From: Blattamonas nauphoetae
Taxonomy: Eukaryota > Preaxostyla > Oxymonadida
Assembly: GCA_033064195.1 (NCBI GenBank)
Contig: JARBJD010000135.1
Span: 1-64,000, forward strand
DNA: 64,000 nt
Direction of reading: 5' to 3'
Part shown: positions 40,897 to 51,395 of the stretch, one piece after another
How the letters are laid out: every line of letters starts with the position of its first letter
Numbering within the stretch: position 1 is the first letter of the stretch
The notes under the pieces: model-generated
The model's database searches: none
Seen by the model: only the letters and a program-made list of their open reading frames with translations
What the model was told of the DNA's origin: nothing
Position numbers and translations under genes: made by a program

Positions 40897-42250
40897 TGTC
40901 ATCTCACTGACCGAATTAGAATGACCTCTTCCAACGCTAATGTAGATTCCTCTCTTGGACGGACGTGCTCTGATTTGTCCTCCTCTCAGTTATCATGTTC
41001 TCTGGATTGTTCTTCTTTCCTGAATTGGAGCGAAGATGCCGATGACACTGTGGAAGAAAAGGCAGTTGTCTTTGGATCTCTCGTTGCCACTTTGAAGTTA
41101 CAGCCTGCTCTTGATGAATATTTGGAAACGAAAGCGGTGAAATTCCTCAAGTCAGTGGATGCCAAGGATAGCGAATCAGCCGATGCTTTTCTCGGCAATC
41201 TAGCATCTATCTCTGGTGATTCTTCGCCAGACTTCGTGCAGTCCATTTTGGTGCTCCTTTCCACACCCAGCCAGGTCATTGCCACAGCAACAATGGAGAT
41301 GCTATCAGAGCTATTCGAATGGTGTTCTGCAACAGTCCACTTTCCCCTCGTCAAATCTGATTTGATCCCTCAACTCATCTCATTACTCAATCCACTGTCT
41401 CTTTCCTTTGCCGAAGCAGTCGATATCCACACATACCTCATTTCAATCATCTCTTATTCTATCTGGCTCGCAACTCCACTTGGTCTCAAGCAACTCGAAA
41501 CTGAAGATGACGATGAAGATCAAGCTGTTCACGAAATGGTTTTGAAGCAAGTTCTGTTACCTTCAGAGAAGGATATATGCCATTTGTGCGTGAACCGCTT
41601 TTCGATCCTCGATGGAGTTCAATCCGAGCGTTTTCTGAAACTCCTCGCCAGACTCCTCCAAATATCACCTGTTTATCAACCGACGATGGATTTCGTTCTT
41701 CATATGCCCATCTTTCTCACGGTCCCAAGAAGTCTCACATTCTTCGAAAATGAACCCGCTATCTGGGGTTTTCTGTTTCACATGAACAATGCCCAACGGA
41801 AATGGAACGAAGAAAGGGGTGTAGTGAACCAGATGGTGAAGAAAGTGCATAGAATGTTGAGAATGGAAGGCATCGATGATGGCTTTTGCTAGACGCAGTC
41901 CGCATAATGACTACGGGCAGTCCGTTTTTTGGACTACGGGCAGTCCGCTCCTTACTAGAGGCAGTCCACTAATGACTTGAGGCAGTCCGGCTTATTTTGC
42001 GTCAATGGCGATGAAAATTAAATCATCAGATCGTTCACTGCCTTCATTGACTCTAGAACACCGGTTCAGACGAAAAGAAATCACAATTGGTGTTAGATTC
42101 GATCACAAATGCTGATTTAATGATATTCCATCAACACAATTAATACCTGTCTGATTGTTTTTATTCACATCATTTGTCTCGATGTCGAATCATATATTCT
42201 CATTTTTGGGCTCATTGACACTACAAGATTCTTGTATTGTGCTCATTTCA

Positions 42251-42577
42251 TACAGGGTGAGCCAAAAGTTACCTGTTCCAAGGGCTGATCAAAGTCAGTT
42301 TTGAAAAAAGTGAGAAAAGAGAGTCTCAAGATGTGAAATGTTAAGAGAAGAATCATTACATCTCAATGGAATTCTCGTTCGTTTCTTGTCAGAATTGGGG
42401 GTTGGCGAAGGTTTTGCCATCATTCGCAGACTGTACTTTCCTTGATAAGAAAGAAATCAGTGAATGAGGTGGTGAGTAAACGGTATAGTGACAATGATCT
42501 TAATTTGTTGGTTGTTTTCGAAATGATGGCAAGAAAACACAATTGTGGGATGAAGGTTACATTTGGCTCACCCTGTA
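42251..42577. mobile_element. 323-bp mariner-type MITE nested in the Mutator-like element
   Basis: Ends CAGGGTGAGCCAAAAGTTAC at 42253 and its inverse finishing at 42575 are flanked by TA on both sides. The CAGGGTG start resembles the MITE at 25913-26267 but the rest differs, so it is a separate family. Confidence 0.8.
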
Positions 42578-42667
42578 TGATCTTTAATGTCGACTCATTT
42601 TCGGAATTGAGACTCTTGTAAAGATAAATGCTCACAAATTAGGGTGATTTTGTGGTGGATGAAATGG

Positions 42668-42838
42668 TTATAGAGATATCTTTTGGGCAAAACCTTCTTG
42701 TGACTCTGATCTGTCGTGAAGTTCATCCAGCTCCTCCACTTCCTTTCTCTGCGCATAGATCTCCCTTTTCCGCGCAATACGCTTTTCTCTGACCTTCAGA
42801 ATAGTTGCAGGTTGGAGCGTCTGTCTCATATCTTCCAT
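42668..42838 (-). CDS. Short basic coiled-coil frame in the Mutator-like element (56 aa)
   Basis: The frame starts MEDMRQTLQPATILKVREK and continues in Arg/Lys/Glu-rich helix to a TAA at 42668. A stop lies just upstream in frame, so the start is well defined. It may be the end of a captured gene that also covers 43597-44088. Function unknown. Confidence 0.3.
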   Translation of the reverse strand: MEDMRQTLQPATILKVREKRIARKREIYAQRKEVEELDELHDRSESQEGFAQKISL

Positions 42839-43134
42839 TTTGGCTCATTTGACGAAGAGAGTTTGGAAGCGATCGATGAGAGACTACAGCACCTTACAGG
42901 CTAATTTTGTGATTTTGTTTTCGCAAAATAGTGTTGAGGAAGCCAATTGTTGAGAACAAGTTCGGGGATCGTTTCGATTCCGTGATGAGCTTTGTGTGTT
43001 GATCGTTGAGAGGACGCCTGAAGACAGTAAATGAGAAAATTATGAGAAAAGGAGATGGGAGAGGAGTATTTGAAGTATTTCAGAAAATTTCAAGGAGGTT
43101 GGATTGATGACAATGAAAAAAAAGAGATCGATGA

Positions 43135-43610
43135 TAGTACCCGGACAAACCCGTTAGAGCGGATAAACCCGTTAACCCTTCCACAGGGACAAATCAGTCT
43201 CCCCTCTTCACCAAAATCATCCTTCCACTTCACTTTCATGCTTTTTCTCATTATTTTCAAAACTAGAGTTCTTCATGAAAGAATAATTGTGAAATGGAAA
43301 GTGAAAAGTGAACGTTGTTTTTTGAACGAAATTGAACAAATCTATTTCCGAGAACTAGAGGGATCATGTGTTGCGATTTGAGCTTTTCATGGTCAGAATA
43401 ACTTGCGCTGTGTCGTCATTGGCATTTTATCCATTTGAATAGACCCATTGTCTTTGATCCAATCTCTGAAAGAGTCACAATTCCTTCCAGAATTCTCACA
43501 AGGCTTTTCTTACAGGCATAACAGATGAGTCGTGTGAAAGAGATGATCAATGTGAAATGGGGTATGTTCGAAACGGGTTTATCGGAGTTAACGGGTTTAT
43601 CCGACCACTA
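43135..43610. mobile_element. 472-bp inverted-repeat element in a TA site, nested
   Basis: Inverted ends, GTACCCGGACAAACCCGTT on the left and GTGGTCGGATAAACCCGTT on the inverted right, lie at 43137 and 43608 and are flanked by TA. Each end holds two spaced AAACCCGTT motifs. It truncates the Glu-rich frame that follows on the minus strand. Confidence 0.6.
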
Positions 43611-44088
43611 TGAGATCGAACCTTTGGACAAAAACGGAGATAAGTTTGCGTGCCTGAAACGAACAAACTTCCTCAGAATCCTTCCGGGCTTCCATTTCCT
43701 CATTGACTTCTTTCATTTCTTCCTCCTGCTGCTTCTCTTCATCTTCTTCCGTCAATTGCTCTTTCGATTCCCATCTCAGTCTTTCTTTGCCCTGTTTTAG
43801 ACTTTCAAGATCTTCTTCCGGTATTTTTACCTCCTTTTCCCTTCTTATCCATTCGTATTCCTCTCGGTTGAGTTGTGAAATATTCCCCTTCGGTCTCCCT
43901 CCATCATCGTCGTGAATTGCAAAGACAACTGCTTGAACAGCCTGTCGTGACTCTGCTTCTGCAGTGTACAGTTCCTCTTTGGATTTTTTTGCTTCTGCCG
44001 CTGTGAAAATTTGAGACTCTTTGTCACTCCCCTGTTCGACATCTGTTTGGCAGAGATATCTCCAAAAGAATGATAAACCCGGGTGGGA
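43597..44088 (-). pseudogene. Glu/Lys-rich coiled-coil coding remnant in the Mutator-like element
   Basis: A 163-codon stretch on the minus strand is open but has no ATG near its beginning. It reads TAAEAKKSKEELYTAEAES, GNISQLNREEYEWIRREKE and a Glu-rich helix (EEDEEKQQEEEMKEVNEE), and its last codons come from the nested TA-site element. An overlapping frame at 43845-44189 (YVQSPPWTHEQNDPTRVY) appears to be its upstream continuation in another frame. It looks like a captured and truncated host gene; no family recognised. Confidence 0.35.
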
Positions 44089-44885
44089 TCATTCTGTTCA
44101 TGAGTCCAGGGAGGTGATTGTACATATAGAACCTTGAATTTTCGAATCGCGCGGGACCGTCGTAGGATCGATGAAAGATACCGATTCATTCACAGAGAAC
44201 AGTGTTATAAAGACAGGTGCGCTCGAGCTGAATGAATAAAGTTGACGCCGTGCGATTCGCTTTCAATCTGATCCTGCTGAGAGAAAGTGTGATGGCTATC
44301 GGTGTGAAATCGTCTTCTATCCAGGTTGTTCCATACTACTTCTCTTCGAAGATCATTCTTGTAAGAGATTTGACAGTTGTGCAGATCTTCCGAGAGGGGG
44401 ATGAAAGTGAGGTGAGAGGTCGAATAAGAGATGTTGATGTTAATATTTCCACATCAACAGAATTCGAAGGCGTATTCAGAGGAGCAAAAGACAATGTTGT
44501 TGATCAAACCACTTCAGGAGTTCATGATCAACAGGAAAGTGTCGAGTTTAAATCAATTCGTGATGTGATGCTCACTATCGAGTGTGTGAGTCAAAATAGT
44601 GCAAATAAGTCGAGTAAAAGTGTGAAAAGTTTCGATAATAGCCCAGAAAATGTCGGACTGCCTCTAGTCATTTGCGGACTGCCTGTAGCAATCGGTGGAC
44701 TGCCTCTAGTCAAAAAAACGGACTGCCTGTAGTCATTATGCGGACTGCGTCTAGCAATACCCATCGATGATGTGCTCGAACAAAAGCAGCGAAACGGCAG
44801 AAACGCTTACGACGGAAGAGCGATTGTTGAATACTCGATCATATGGAACAACCAGCACGGCATGAACCTTCCAGAACGTAGATAG

Positions 44886-47106
44886 ACACAGACAAGACCC
44901 AGCAATCCTTTCGAACAGAAAAAGACTTCTTTTGGACAACAAGCACTTGGTGTGTGATCTCCCTCGCTCAGGCAGCTCACACTTCCCAAGCCGTTTCGAA
45001 GCATCGGAAGATGTTGTCACGCAATTCATGGTCGTTCTCGATCCCTGCTCTGTCACCACCCACACCCTCCCACTCCCCTCTGCCTCTCCCCTCACCATCC
45101 CACTCCCCTCTACCTCTCCCTCATCACCCAAGATAGCACTCCAGACTGAACGGGAAGTGAAGGATGGATGGGGAATAGAGACGAAAATGAGAAGAGAAGA
45201 GGAGCAACACATGCTCTGGATGCTGTTTCATTGACTACTCGATCGAATGGGACACCAAGCAGGGCATGACCCTTCCGTGACTTGGGTGGAGTCAGACCAG
45301 AATCAGGGATGGCGAGAAACAATGGGACACGGGAGGCAAATTGAGCGGGCGAGAATCGGAAGAGTGGGAGTATGAGATGGAGGAAGAGAAGGAGGAAGAG
45401 TGAGATGGAGAGGAGAGGGGAGAGACAGAAGAATCAAATATGGAGAAGTGCACGACTCCCATCCCCCACATCTCTCCGCCTGTTTCCATCGCATCGGACG
45501 AAGATCGGTGTCGCTTTTCGTCGTTATCGACGACGACACCGCATCCGATCATCCACAGTCTCCTCACTCTTCGCCACAGCCAACCCCAAATACACTCGAG
45601 GAAAGGACCAGATTGTCGTTCTCTCACTTCAGCTGAACCAGCACACGTGATCGCGACGGCATACAGACAGAACATCGACACAGCCGACCTCGCTGCTTGC
45701 CACATCGTCTCCGCAATCGCCGCCATTCTCGCTGGACATCCATCGCATCGTCCTCTCTGACTCTCCCCTCGCCAGACTCGATGTTGCACGTGCGGGTGGC
45801 TGTTCGTTGGAAGCACCAAGAATGCTCTCCCTCAAAATCAAACGATGTCAAGAGCAACAGGCCTTTCGTGAAATTGACTTGCGCTGATCCTCCGAATGTC
45901 GCCAATCAGCGTCTCTTCTCGACTTCTGTCTCGTCTCTGCCGCCATGTCTTCATTTCACGCCATCCTCAGCAGATTCTCTCGCCACACTTCGCGCATCCC
46001 AACCACCCACAAATGCACTCTCGATTTCAGTCGCGGAAAGTTCACTAAATGTCACTCCTTCAAACGGAATCAACCAGCAGGGATGGATTGTGACAAAACG
46101 AAGAATGAAATAACGGTGTCACCTCGTTGCTTTTCAACTTCGTCCGATTCAGACCACATACACCATTCACAGCAAGTTGACATCGATGCGTCTTCTGAAT
46201 CCTCTCCACTTCGTCCCGCTGTTGATCAGATCATTCGAGTTTAGTGCTGTCCTCCAAACTCAACCACTCCGTCTCCCACATTGTCCTTCTTCTCGTCCTC
46301 GTCTTACGTCTCGTCAACGCTTCTTGCTCCTCATCCACTCGTCGATCGGAACAGGACCAGACAGCAGTCACTGTTGCCTTCAATCGATGCACAACACATT
46401 GCACGAATGCGAAGCACACCGATCGGGTTTGATGTGCTGCGTTCTCTCACCTGGGAAGAAAGACGTGTCCGAGAAAACAAGAAGAGATGAATCACCGGAC
46501 AGGAACAAGAGAAGAGAGACTTGAGGTGGAAAGAAGAGAAATGTCTGAACAGAATGAGACGGGCGCAGTGAACAACCAAAATGAGATGATTTCGAAGTGC
46601 TGGCGGAGGAGGGAGTGGCAGAGTGATGTTGAGAGGAATGGGACGTCGGGATTGTCTGTCAGCGCCGACGTTGGAGAGAAGTGATGGAACGAGGAGTGTC
46701 TGTTTCCTCTGTCTGATGTCCTCACTCATTTTTGGGATGAGCCGAACTCGATTTGCCAACTTCGATGGAAACAGCACACGTTTCTGAATGTTGTGCACTC
46801 TCGCTCGCTCGGCCAGTCTGTCGTGCCACTCAAAGACAGCCATCGCACAAACGCTGTGGAACAGACAGATTGGAAGGGATGAATGAAACGCGAGACAAAC
46901 TACAAAACGGAACGCCTCCGTCTCTGTTTTGGATTTCTGATTTCTCTCTCATTCTTTCGTTGTTCTTCGAGTTGATATCATCTTTCTTTTCGTCTCGTTC
47001 ACTCATTGTTTCTTATTTTATCTATCGTCTCAATCTTCATTGACTATTTGTTTCCATTTCGGGTGTCTATTCCATCTCAATCTGATTGTTTCACCCATTC
47101 TCTTCT
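44886..47106. other. Spacer between FLNW copies 3 and 4, mosaic of modules
   Basis: It begins with a shortened 3' flank and module beta (44955-45060), then about two units of the 38-bp minisatellite (45045-45128) and an orphan FLNW 3' end at about 45230-45290 (read WDTKQGMTLP). Module delta follows at 45895-46090 (read MSSFHAILSRFSRHTS), and from about 46690 the upstream module that is repeated at 57740-58178. Overlapping open frames on both strands here are by-products of C/T-rich sequence and are not called genes. Confidence 0.5.
45045..45128. repeat. Short 38-bp minisatellite tract (about 2 units)
   Basis: Same unit as the long arrays at 48435 and 51396 (ACCCTCCCACTCCCCTCTGC), in the same place after module beta. 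It may represent an ancestral or contracted array. Confidence 0.7.
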
Positions 47107-47121
47107 CTGACCCATAACGAG
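47107..47121 (+). promoter_or_regulatory. FLNW upstream motif, copy 4
   Basis: CTGACCCATAACGAG (consensus) ends 24 nt before the ATG at 47146. Confidence 0.75.
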
Positions 47122-47145
47122 TGTTTGAATTCGCCCTTGGACAGA

Positions 47146-48216
47146 ATGGCTGGTTTAGACTTGAAGATTCACACCTCCGCTGATTCTTCTTGCCCTGGTA
47201 TCTCTTCCCACTGCTTGTCACATTCTTTAGACTCTTCTGCTTTCCTGAATTGGAGCGATGAAAGCTTTCGATCTGAACAAGAAAAGGCAGTTGTCTTTCA
47301 ATCTCTCGTTGCCACTCTGAAGCTCCAACCTGCACTCGATGTCTCAATGCAGGCGAAAGCCGTGAAATTCCTCGAATCCGTGTCTCCGGATGATGAAGAG
47401 TCAGCCGATGCCTTTCTCACCAGCCTTGGGCAGACACCTGGTGAATCTATGACAGATTTCGTCCATTCCATTGGGGTACTCCTTTCCACATCCAGTCTGG
47501 TCATTGCCTCAGCTACAATGAAGATGATCGGGACTCTGAAATTGTGGTGTTCTCCAACATCCCGACTTAACCTCGTCAAGGCTGATCTGATCTCTCATCT
47601 CATCGACACTCTCAATCCACAGTCTCTTTCCTTTGTCAACACAGTCGGTATCCACACCTGTCTCATGAAAACCGTCGCCACTTCTATCTGGCTCGCAACT
47701 ACGGATGGACTCACAAGACTCGAAACTAAAGATGACGACGAAGATAAAGCTGTTCACGAGACGGTGCTGAAGCAAGTTCTGTCGTCATCGGAGAAGTATA
47801 TTTGGCATTTGTGCGCGAACCGCTTTTCGATCATCGATGAAACGCTCTCGGAGTATTTTCTGGATCTCCTCGCCCAAATCCTCGAACTATGTCCATATCA
47901 TCAACCCGCCATGGATTTCGTTCTTCATATGCCTGTCTTTCTCACGATCCCCAGTTGTCTCACATTCTTCAACAATGATCAAGCAATCTGGGGTTTTCTG
48001 TTGTCTTTGGTTCAAGTCCAGCGAAGATGGAACGAGACAAGCAGAGAAGTGCGACAGAGGTGGAAGACTGTGCATCGAGTGTTGAGAATGGAGGGCATCG
48101 AAGATGTGATTGTGGAAAAGCTGCGAACCGTTTCAAACGGATTTGGAGAATGGATTGTTGTCCGATCGATCGATTGGACCACCCAGCTGGGCATGAACGT
48201 ACCAAAACTCCGGTAG
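47146..48216 (+). CDS. FLNW family protein, copy 4 (356 aa)
   Basis: Whole member starting MAGLDLKIHTSADSSCPG; the frame extends upstream to 47086 but the motif spacing fixes the start at 47146. It shares its N-terminus and upstream DNA with copy 7 (MTGLYLKMNTSADYSCPG), and its SPDDEESADAFLTSLGQTPG segment with copy 8. Conserved landmarks are FLNWSDE, LKLQPALDVSMQAKAVKFLE, HLCANRFSIID and RVLRMEGIEDVIVEKLRTV. No signal peptide, membrane segment or catalytic motif is visible. Helical scaffold or binding role is the most that can be inferred. Confidence 0.87.
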   Translation: MAGLDLKIHTSADSSCPGISSHCLSHSLDSSAFLNWSDESFRSEQEKAVVFQSLVATLKLQPALDVSMQAKAVKFLESVSPDDEESADAFLTSLGQTPGESMTDFVHSIGVLLSTSSLVIASATMKMIGTLKLWCSPTSRLNLVKADLISHLIDTLNPQSLSFVNTVGIHTCLMKTVATSIWLATTDGLTRLETKDDDEDKAVHETVLKQVLSSSEKYIWHLCANRFSIIDETLSEYFLDLLAQILELCPYHQPAMDFVLHMPVFLTIPSCLTFFNNDQAIWGFLLSLVQVQRRWNETSREVRQRWKTVHRVLRMEGIEDVIVEKLRTVSNGFGEWIVVRSIDWTTQLGMNVPKLR

Positions 48217-48434
48217 GAACAGAGCAGAACCTACAAACATTTCGCACAGTTCCTGCCTTCTTGTGGACATCAAACACTGCTTGTGTGTGATCATTGTCGG
48301 CTCTGGCATCACCTCATGGTTTCGTTTCCCGAATGATGATTGATCTCCCTCGCTCATAAGCTGACCCAACCGACGCCGAGTTGGAATGATCGGAAGATGC
48401 CGTCGCCCAATTCATGGCCATTATCGATCTCTGC
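48217..48434. repeat. 3' flank and module beta after FLNW copy 4
   Basis: A shortened alpha flank is followed by module beta (GGAAGATGCCGTCGCCCAAT, CGATCTCTGCTCCCTCACCA), which leads into the minisatellite exactly as after copies 5 and 7. Confidence 0.6.
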
Positions 48435-49333
48435 TCCCTCACCAGCCACACCCTCCCACTCCCCTCTGCCTCTCCCTCACCGCCCTCACCCTCCCACTCT
48501 CCTCTTCCTCTCCCTCACCACCCACACCCTCCCACTCTCCTCTACCTCTCCCACACCACCCACACCCTCCCACTCTCCTCTACCTCTCCCTCACCACCCA
48601 CACCCTCCCACTCTCCTCTGCCTCTCCCCTCACCACCCACACCCTCCCACTCCCTCTGCCTCTCCCTCACCACCCACACCCTCCCACTCCCTCTGCCTCT
48701 CCCTCACCACCCACACCCTCCCACTCCCCTCTGCCTCTCCCTCACCACCCACACCCTCCCACTCTCCTCTACCTCTCCCTCACCACCCACACCCTCCCAC
48801 TCCCTCTGCCTCTCCTCACAACCCGCACCCTCCCACTCCCCTCTACCTCTCTCTCACCACCCACACCCTCCCACCCTCTGCCACTCCCTCACCACCCACA
48901 CCCTCCCACTCCCTCTTCCTCTCCTCACCACCCACACCTCCCACTCCCTCTGCCTCTCCCTCACAACCCACACCCTCCCACTCTCCTCTACCTCTCCCTC
49001 TCCACCCACACCCTCCCACTCCCTCTGCCACTCCCTCCCACCCGCCCTCCCACTCCCTCTGCCTCTCCCTCACAACCCACACCCTCCCACTCTCCTCTAC
49101 CTCCCTCACCACCCACACCCTCCCACCCTCTGCCCTCCCTCCCCACTCCGCCCTCCCACTCCTCCTACCTCTCCCACCCACCCACACCCTCCCACTCTCC
49201 TCTGCCTCTCCCTCACCACCCACACCCTCCCACTTCCTCTGCCTCTCCCTCACCACCCACACCCTCCCACTCCCTCTGCCTCTCCCTCACCACCCACACC
49301 CTCCCACTCCCCTCTGCCTCTCCCTCTCCACCC
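48435..49333. repeat. 38-bp minisatellite array, about 23 units, G4-forming minus strand
   Basis: The unit is CCCTCACCACCCACACCCTC followed by CCACTC(C/T)CCTCTGCCTCT with scattered small deletions. The minus strand contains per unit the pattern G3-A-G3-TGT-G3-TGGTGA-G3, a canonical G-quadruplex motif. The unit has no stop in any frame and 38 is not a multiple of 3, so all three plus frames stay open and rotate; the long Pro/Ser/His-rich frames here are artefacts of the repeat. It separates copy 4 from the upstream module of copy 5. Confidence 0.9.
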
Positions 49334-49479
49334 ACCCATCCTCTCCCCATCTCCCGTCCTTCTCTCACTCGCAGTGCAGCGTGATGTAAAATCGTCCACC
49401 TACGTGTGACCATGCCTTCTGTCTCATCTTTCAACATCGACCAGCAATCGTGCCTCCTTCAGAATTGAGAAGTAAGGAG

Positions 49480-49832
49480 AACGGAAATGTGGTGAAGATG
49501 AGTGGCTGTCTCGCATCTCTCGGATGTCCGCATTGACGCTTCGACTCGACCAGAAGACTGCACATTTCAGTGATTGTTGTGCACACTCTCGCTCGCTCGC
49601 AAATCGGCAGGTCACGCAAACACTGGCACTGGGACATGCGTCTCTTCTTCTGCCTTCCTGCATTGCCTCGCTCGTTCATCCGTTGTTCTTCGACGCGATG
49701 ATGCCATCTTTCGTCTGTCTCGTTCACATAATTTCAATTCATTCATGGATCACCTCAATCTTCGTTGGTTGATTTTTACCATTGCTCTTGTGCGTGGTTT
49801 CATCTCAATCTCTTCGTTTTGCCTGTTTTGGT
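49480..49832. repeat. Upstream module of FLNW copy 5, repeated before copy 8
   Basis: Nearly identical to 60640-60993 (shared runs include TGGCTGTCTCGCATCTCTC and CTCGTTCATCCGTTGTTCTT). It contains the presumed promoter-proximal region. Short frames in it are not supported. Confidence 0.6.
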
Positions 49833-49847
49833 CAGACCCGTAACGAG
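49833..49847 (+). promoter_or_regulatory. FLNW upstream motif, copy 5
   Basis: CAGACCCGTAACGAG ends 24 nt before the ATG at 49872. Copies 5, 6 and 8 share a nearly identical 24-nt leader beginning with a T-run and ending CAATCAGA. Confidence 0.7.
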
Positions 49848-49871
49848 ATTTTTTTGTGAGAATCAATCAGA

Positions 49872-50942
49872 ATGAGCGGTTTAATCAATAAAGTCAACGC
49901 CTACTCGAGCACAGCACACTCTGATTTGTCATCCTCTCAGTTACCATTTTCAATGGATTATTCGCCGTTCCTGCATTGGACCAACAAAGCCGATGAAAAT
50001 GGGCAAGAAAAGGCAGTTGTCTTTCGATCTCTTGTTGTCACTTTGAAGCTCCAACCTGCTCTTGATGTGTCTCTGGAAGCAAAGGCGGTGAAATTCTTAG
50101 AATCTGTGGTTGCCAGGAACCGCCTTTTTGCTGACTCTTTTCTCGGCACTCTTGCATCGAACTCTGGTGATTCTTCCCCCGACTTCGTACAGTCCATTGT
50201 GGTGCTGATTTCTTCAGCCAGTCAGGCCATAGCCACAGCATCAATGGAGATGCTCCATTCTCTGTTCGATTGGTGTTCAGCTAAATACAATCTGACCCTC
50301 GTCAAAGCTGATCTGATCGCTCAACTCATCGACACTCTCAATCCGCAGTCTCTTTCTTTTGCAGAAACAGTCGATATCCACACCTGCCTCATGAATAGCA
50401 TCAACTGGTCAACATGGCTCTCAGCTCCGGATGGTCTCGAACAACTCGAAACCAAAGATGACGATGAAGAACAAGCTGTTCACGAGACGGTTTTTCAGCT
50501 TGTTCTCGCCCCATCGGCGAAGTATATATGCCATTTGTGCGCGAACCGCTTTTCGATCATCGATGATGACCAATCCTACCTTTTTCTGAAACTGCTCGCC
50601 AGACTCCTCCAAATATCGCCTGTTTATCAACAGACAATGGATTTCGTCTTGAATATGCCTGTATTTCTCACAATTCCGAGTTGTCTCATATTCTTCGAAA
50701 CTGAATCGAATATCTATTATTTTCTGATTTCCATGAACAATACCCTGTGGGAATGGGACAAGAAAAAGGGAGCCCAGCGACAGATGGGGAAGAGATTGGA
50801 TCGAATGTTGAGAATGGAAGGCATCGAAGATGTGTTTGAGGAAAAGCTGCAAAACGATCAAGACAAAGAAGGAGAAAGTATTGTTTCCGAAACGATCGGA
50901 TGGAACAACCTGCTGGGCATGAATGTACCAAAACTTTGGTAG
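49872..50942 (+). CDS. FLNW family protein, copy 5 (356 aa)
   Basis: Whole member starting MSGLINKVNAYSSTAHSD. Landmarks are FLHWTNKADENGQEKAVV (His replaces Asn in the FLNW motif), LKLQPALDVSLEAKAVKFLE, LGTLASNSGDSSPDFVQ (shared almost exactly with copy 1), ICHLCANRFSIID, RMLRMEGIEDVFEEKLQND and WNNLLGMNVPKLW. The patchwork of close matches to different copies points to gene conversion. Function unknown; no export signal. Confidence 0.87.
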   Translation: MSGLINKVNAYSSTAHSDLSSSQLPFSMDYSPFLHWTNKADENGQEKAVVFRSLVVTLKLQPALDVSLEAKAVKFLESVVARNRLFADSFLGTLASNSGDSSPDFVQSIVVLISSASQAIATASMEMLHSLFDWCSAKYNLTLVKADLIAQLIDTLNPQSLSFAETVDIHTCLMNSINWSTWLSAPDGLEQLETKDDDEEQAVHETVFQLVLAPSAKYICHLCANRFSIIDDDQSYLFLKLLARLLQISPVYQQTMDFVLNMPVFLTIPSCLIFFETESNIYYFLISMNNTLWEWDKKKGAQRQMGKRLDRMLRMEGIEDVFEEKLQNDQDKEGESIVSETIGWNNLLGMNVPKLW

Positions 50943-51395
50943 AGACAGGCAAGAACCAGCGAACTTTCCGAACCATTTGTGTCTTCTTTTGGACACCCAA
51001 CACTGTTTGTGTGTGATCTTTGTCGGCTCTGGCATCACCTCATGATTTGGCAGAACGATTCGGATTCTCTCTCGCCAGTCTCGCTCGATGCTCGCCGCGC
51101 TCTCCTTCGCCTTCACCGTCACTCTCGCACTGCTCCTTTCTGACGGTCAATGCGTCGATCAATCAATTGCGACCATTCTTCGCAGTTTGTGTTTGCGTGA
51201 TTGTTTCGTGGTTGTCCAGAATGGTGCTCTCTTGATGATTCATTCGAATCATGAAATGCATTTCACAAACCATCTTCCTCTCTCCCTCCGCATTCTGGAT
51301 CTCCCTCGCCTCTGAAAAGTGACACTTCCGACGACGATTCGAAGGATCGGAAGATGTGGTCGCCCACTTCTATGTCGGTCTCAATCCCTGCTCAG
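50943..51395. repeat. 3' flank alpha and module beta after FLNW copy 5
   Basis: Alpha (about 50943-51265) matches the flanks of copies 1, 6 and 7. Module beta (51300-51395) follows and runs into the 38-bp array, as after copies 3, 4 and 7. Confidence 0.65.

Larger units (their letters stand above)
41871..44772. mobile_element. Mutator-like element with tandemly repeated ends, in FLNW copy 3
   Basis: The element spans 41882-44761. Its ends, about 110 bp each, begin G(C/G)T(T/A)TTGCTAGACGCAGTCC and contain five tandem subrepeats of about 22 bp built on GCAGTCC and TGACTA, in inverted orientation at the two ends. An 11-bp direct repeat, CATCGATGATG, flanks it (41871-41881 and 44762-44772). Duplication length and long TIRs suggest a MULE relative; no MULE transposase is visible. 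Two smaller TA-site elements are nested inside, and the remaining interior includes coding-like, Glu-rich sequence on the minus strand. Confidence 0.75.
40921..44885 (+). pseudogene. FLNW family gene, copy 3, interrupted by a 2.9-kb transposon
   Basis: The gene reads cleanly from MTSSNANVD through FLNWSEDADDTVEEK, ADAFLGNLASISGD and RMLRMEGIDD to 41881. It is then cut by a Mutator-like element and resumes at 44762 with DDVLEQKQRNG, ending GMNLPERR at 44885. The two parts are otherwise open and in register once the insert and one 11-bp duplication are discounted, so the insertion is the only lesion seen and is probably recent. The upstream frame that begins at 40795 runs through the MITE end and is not the true start. 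Confidence 0.85.

Noticed and set aside
42251-42577. Same MITE family as 25913-26267
   Set aside because: Both start CAGGGTG, a common Tc1/mariner end, but sequence diverges after that, so they are separate families.
48340-49409. Three overlapping open frames of 331-349 codons rich in Pro, Ser and His
   Set aside because: They lie on the 38-bp minisatellite, whose unit has no stop in any plus frame and rotates frame at every unit. All three frames are open at once, which is the mark of a repeat and not of a gene.
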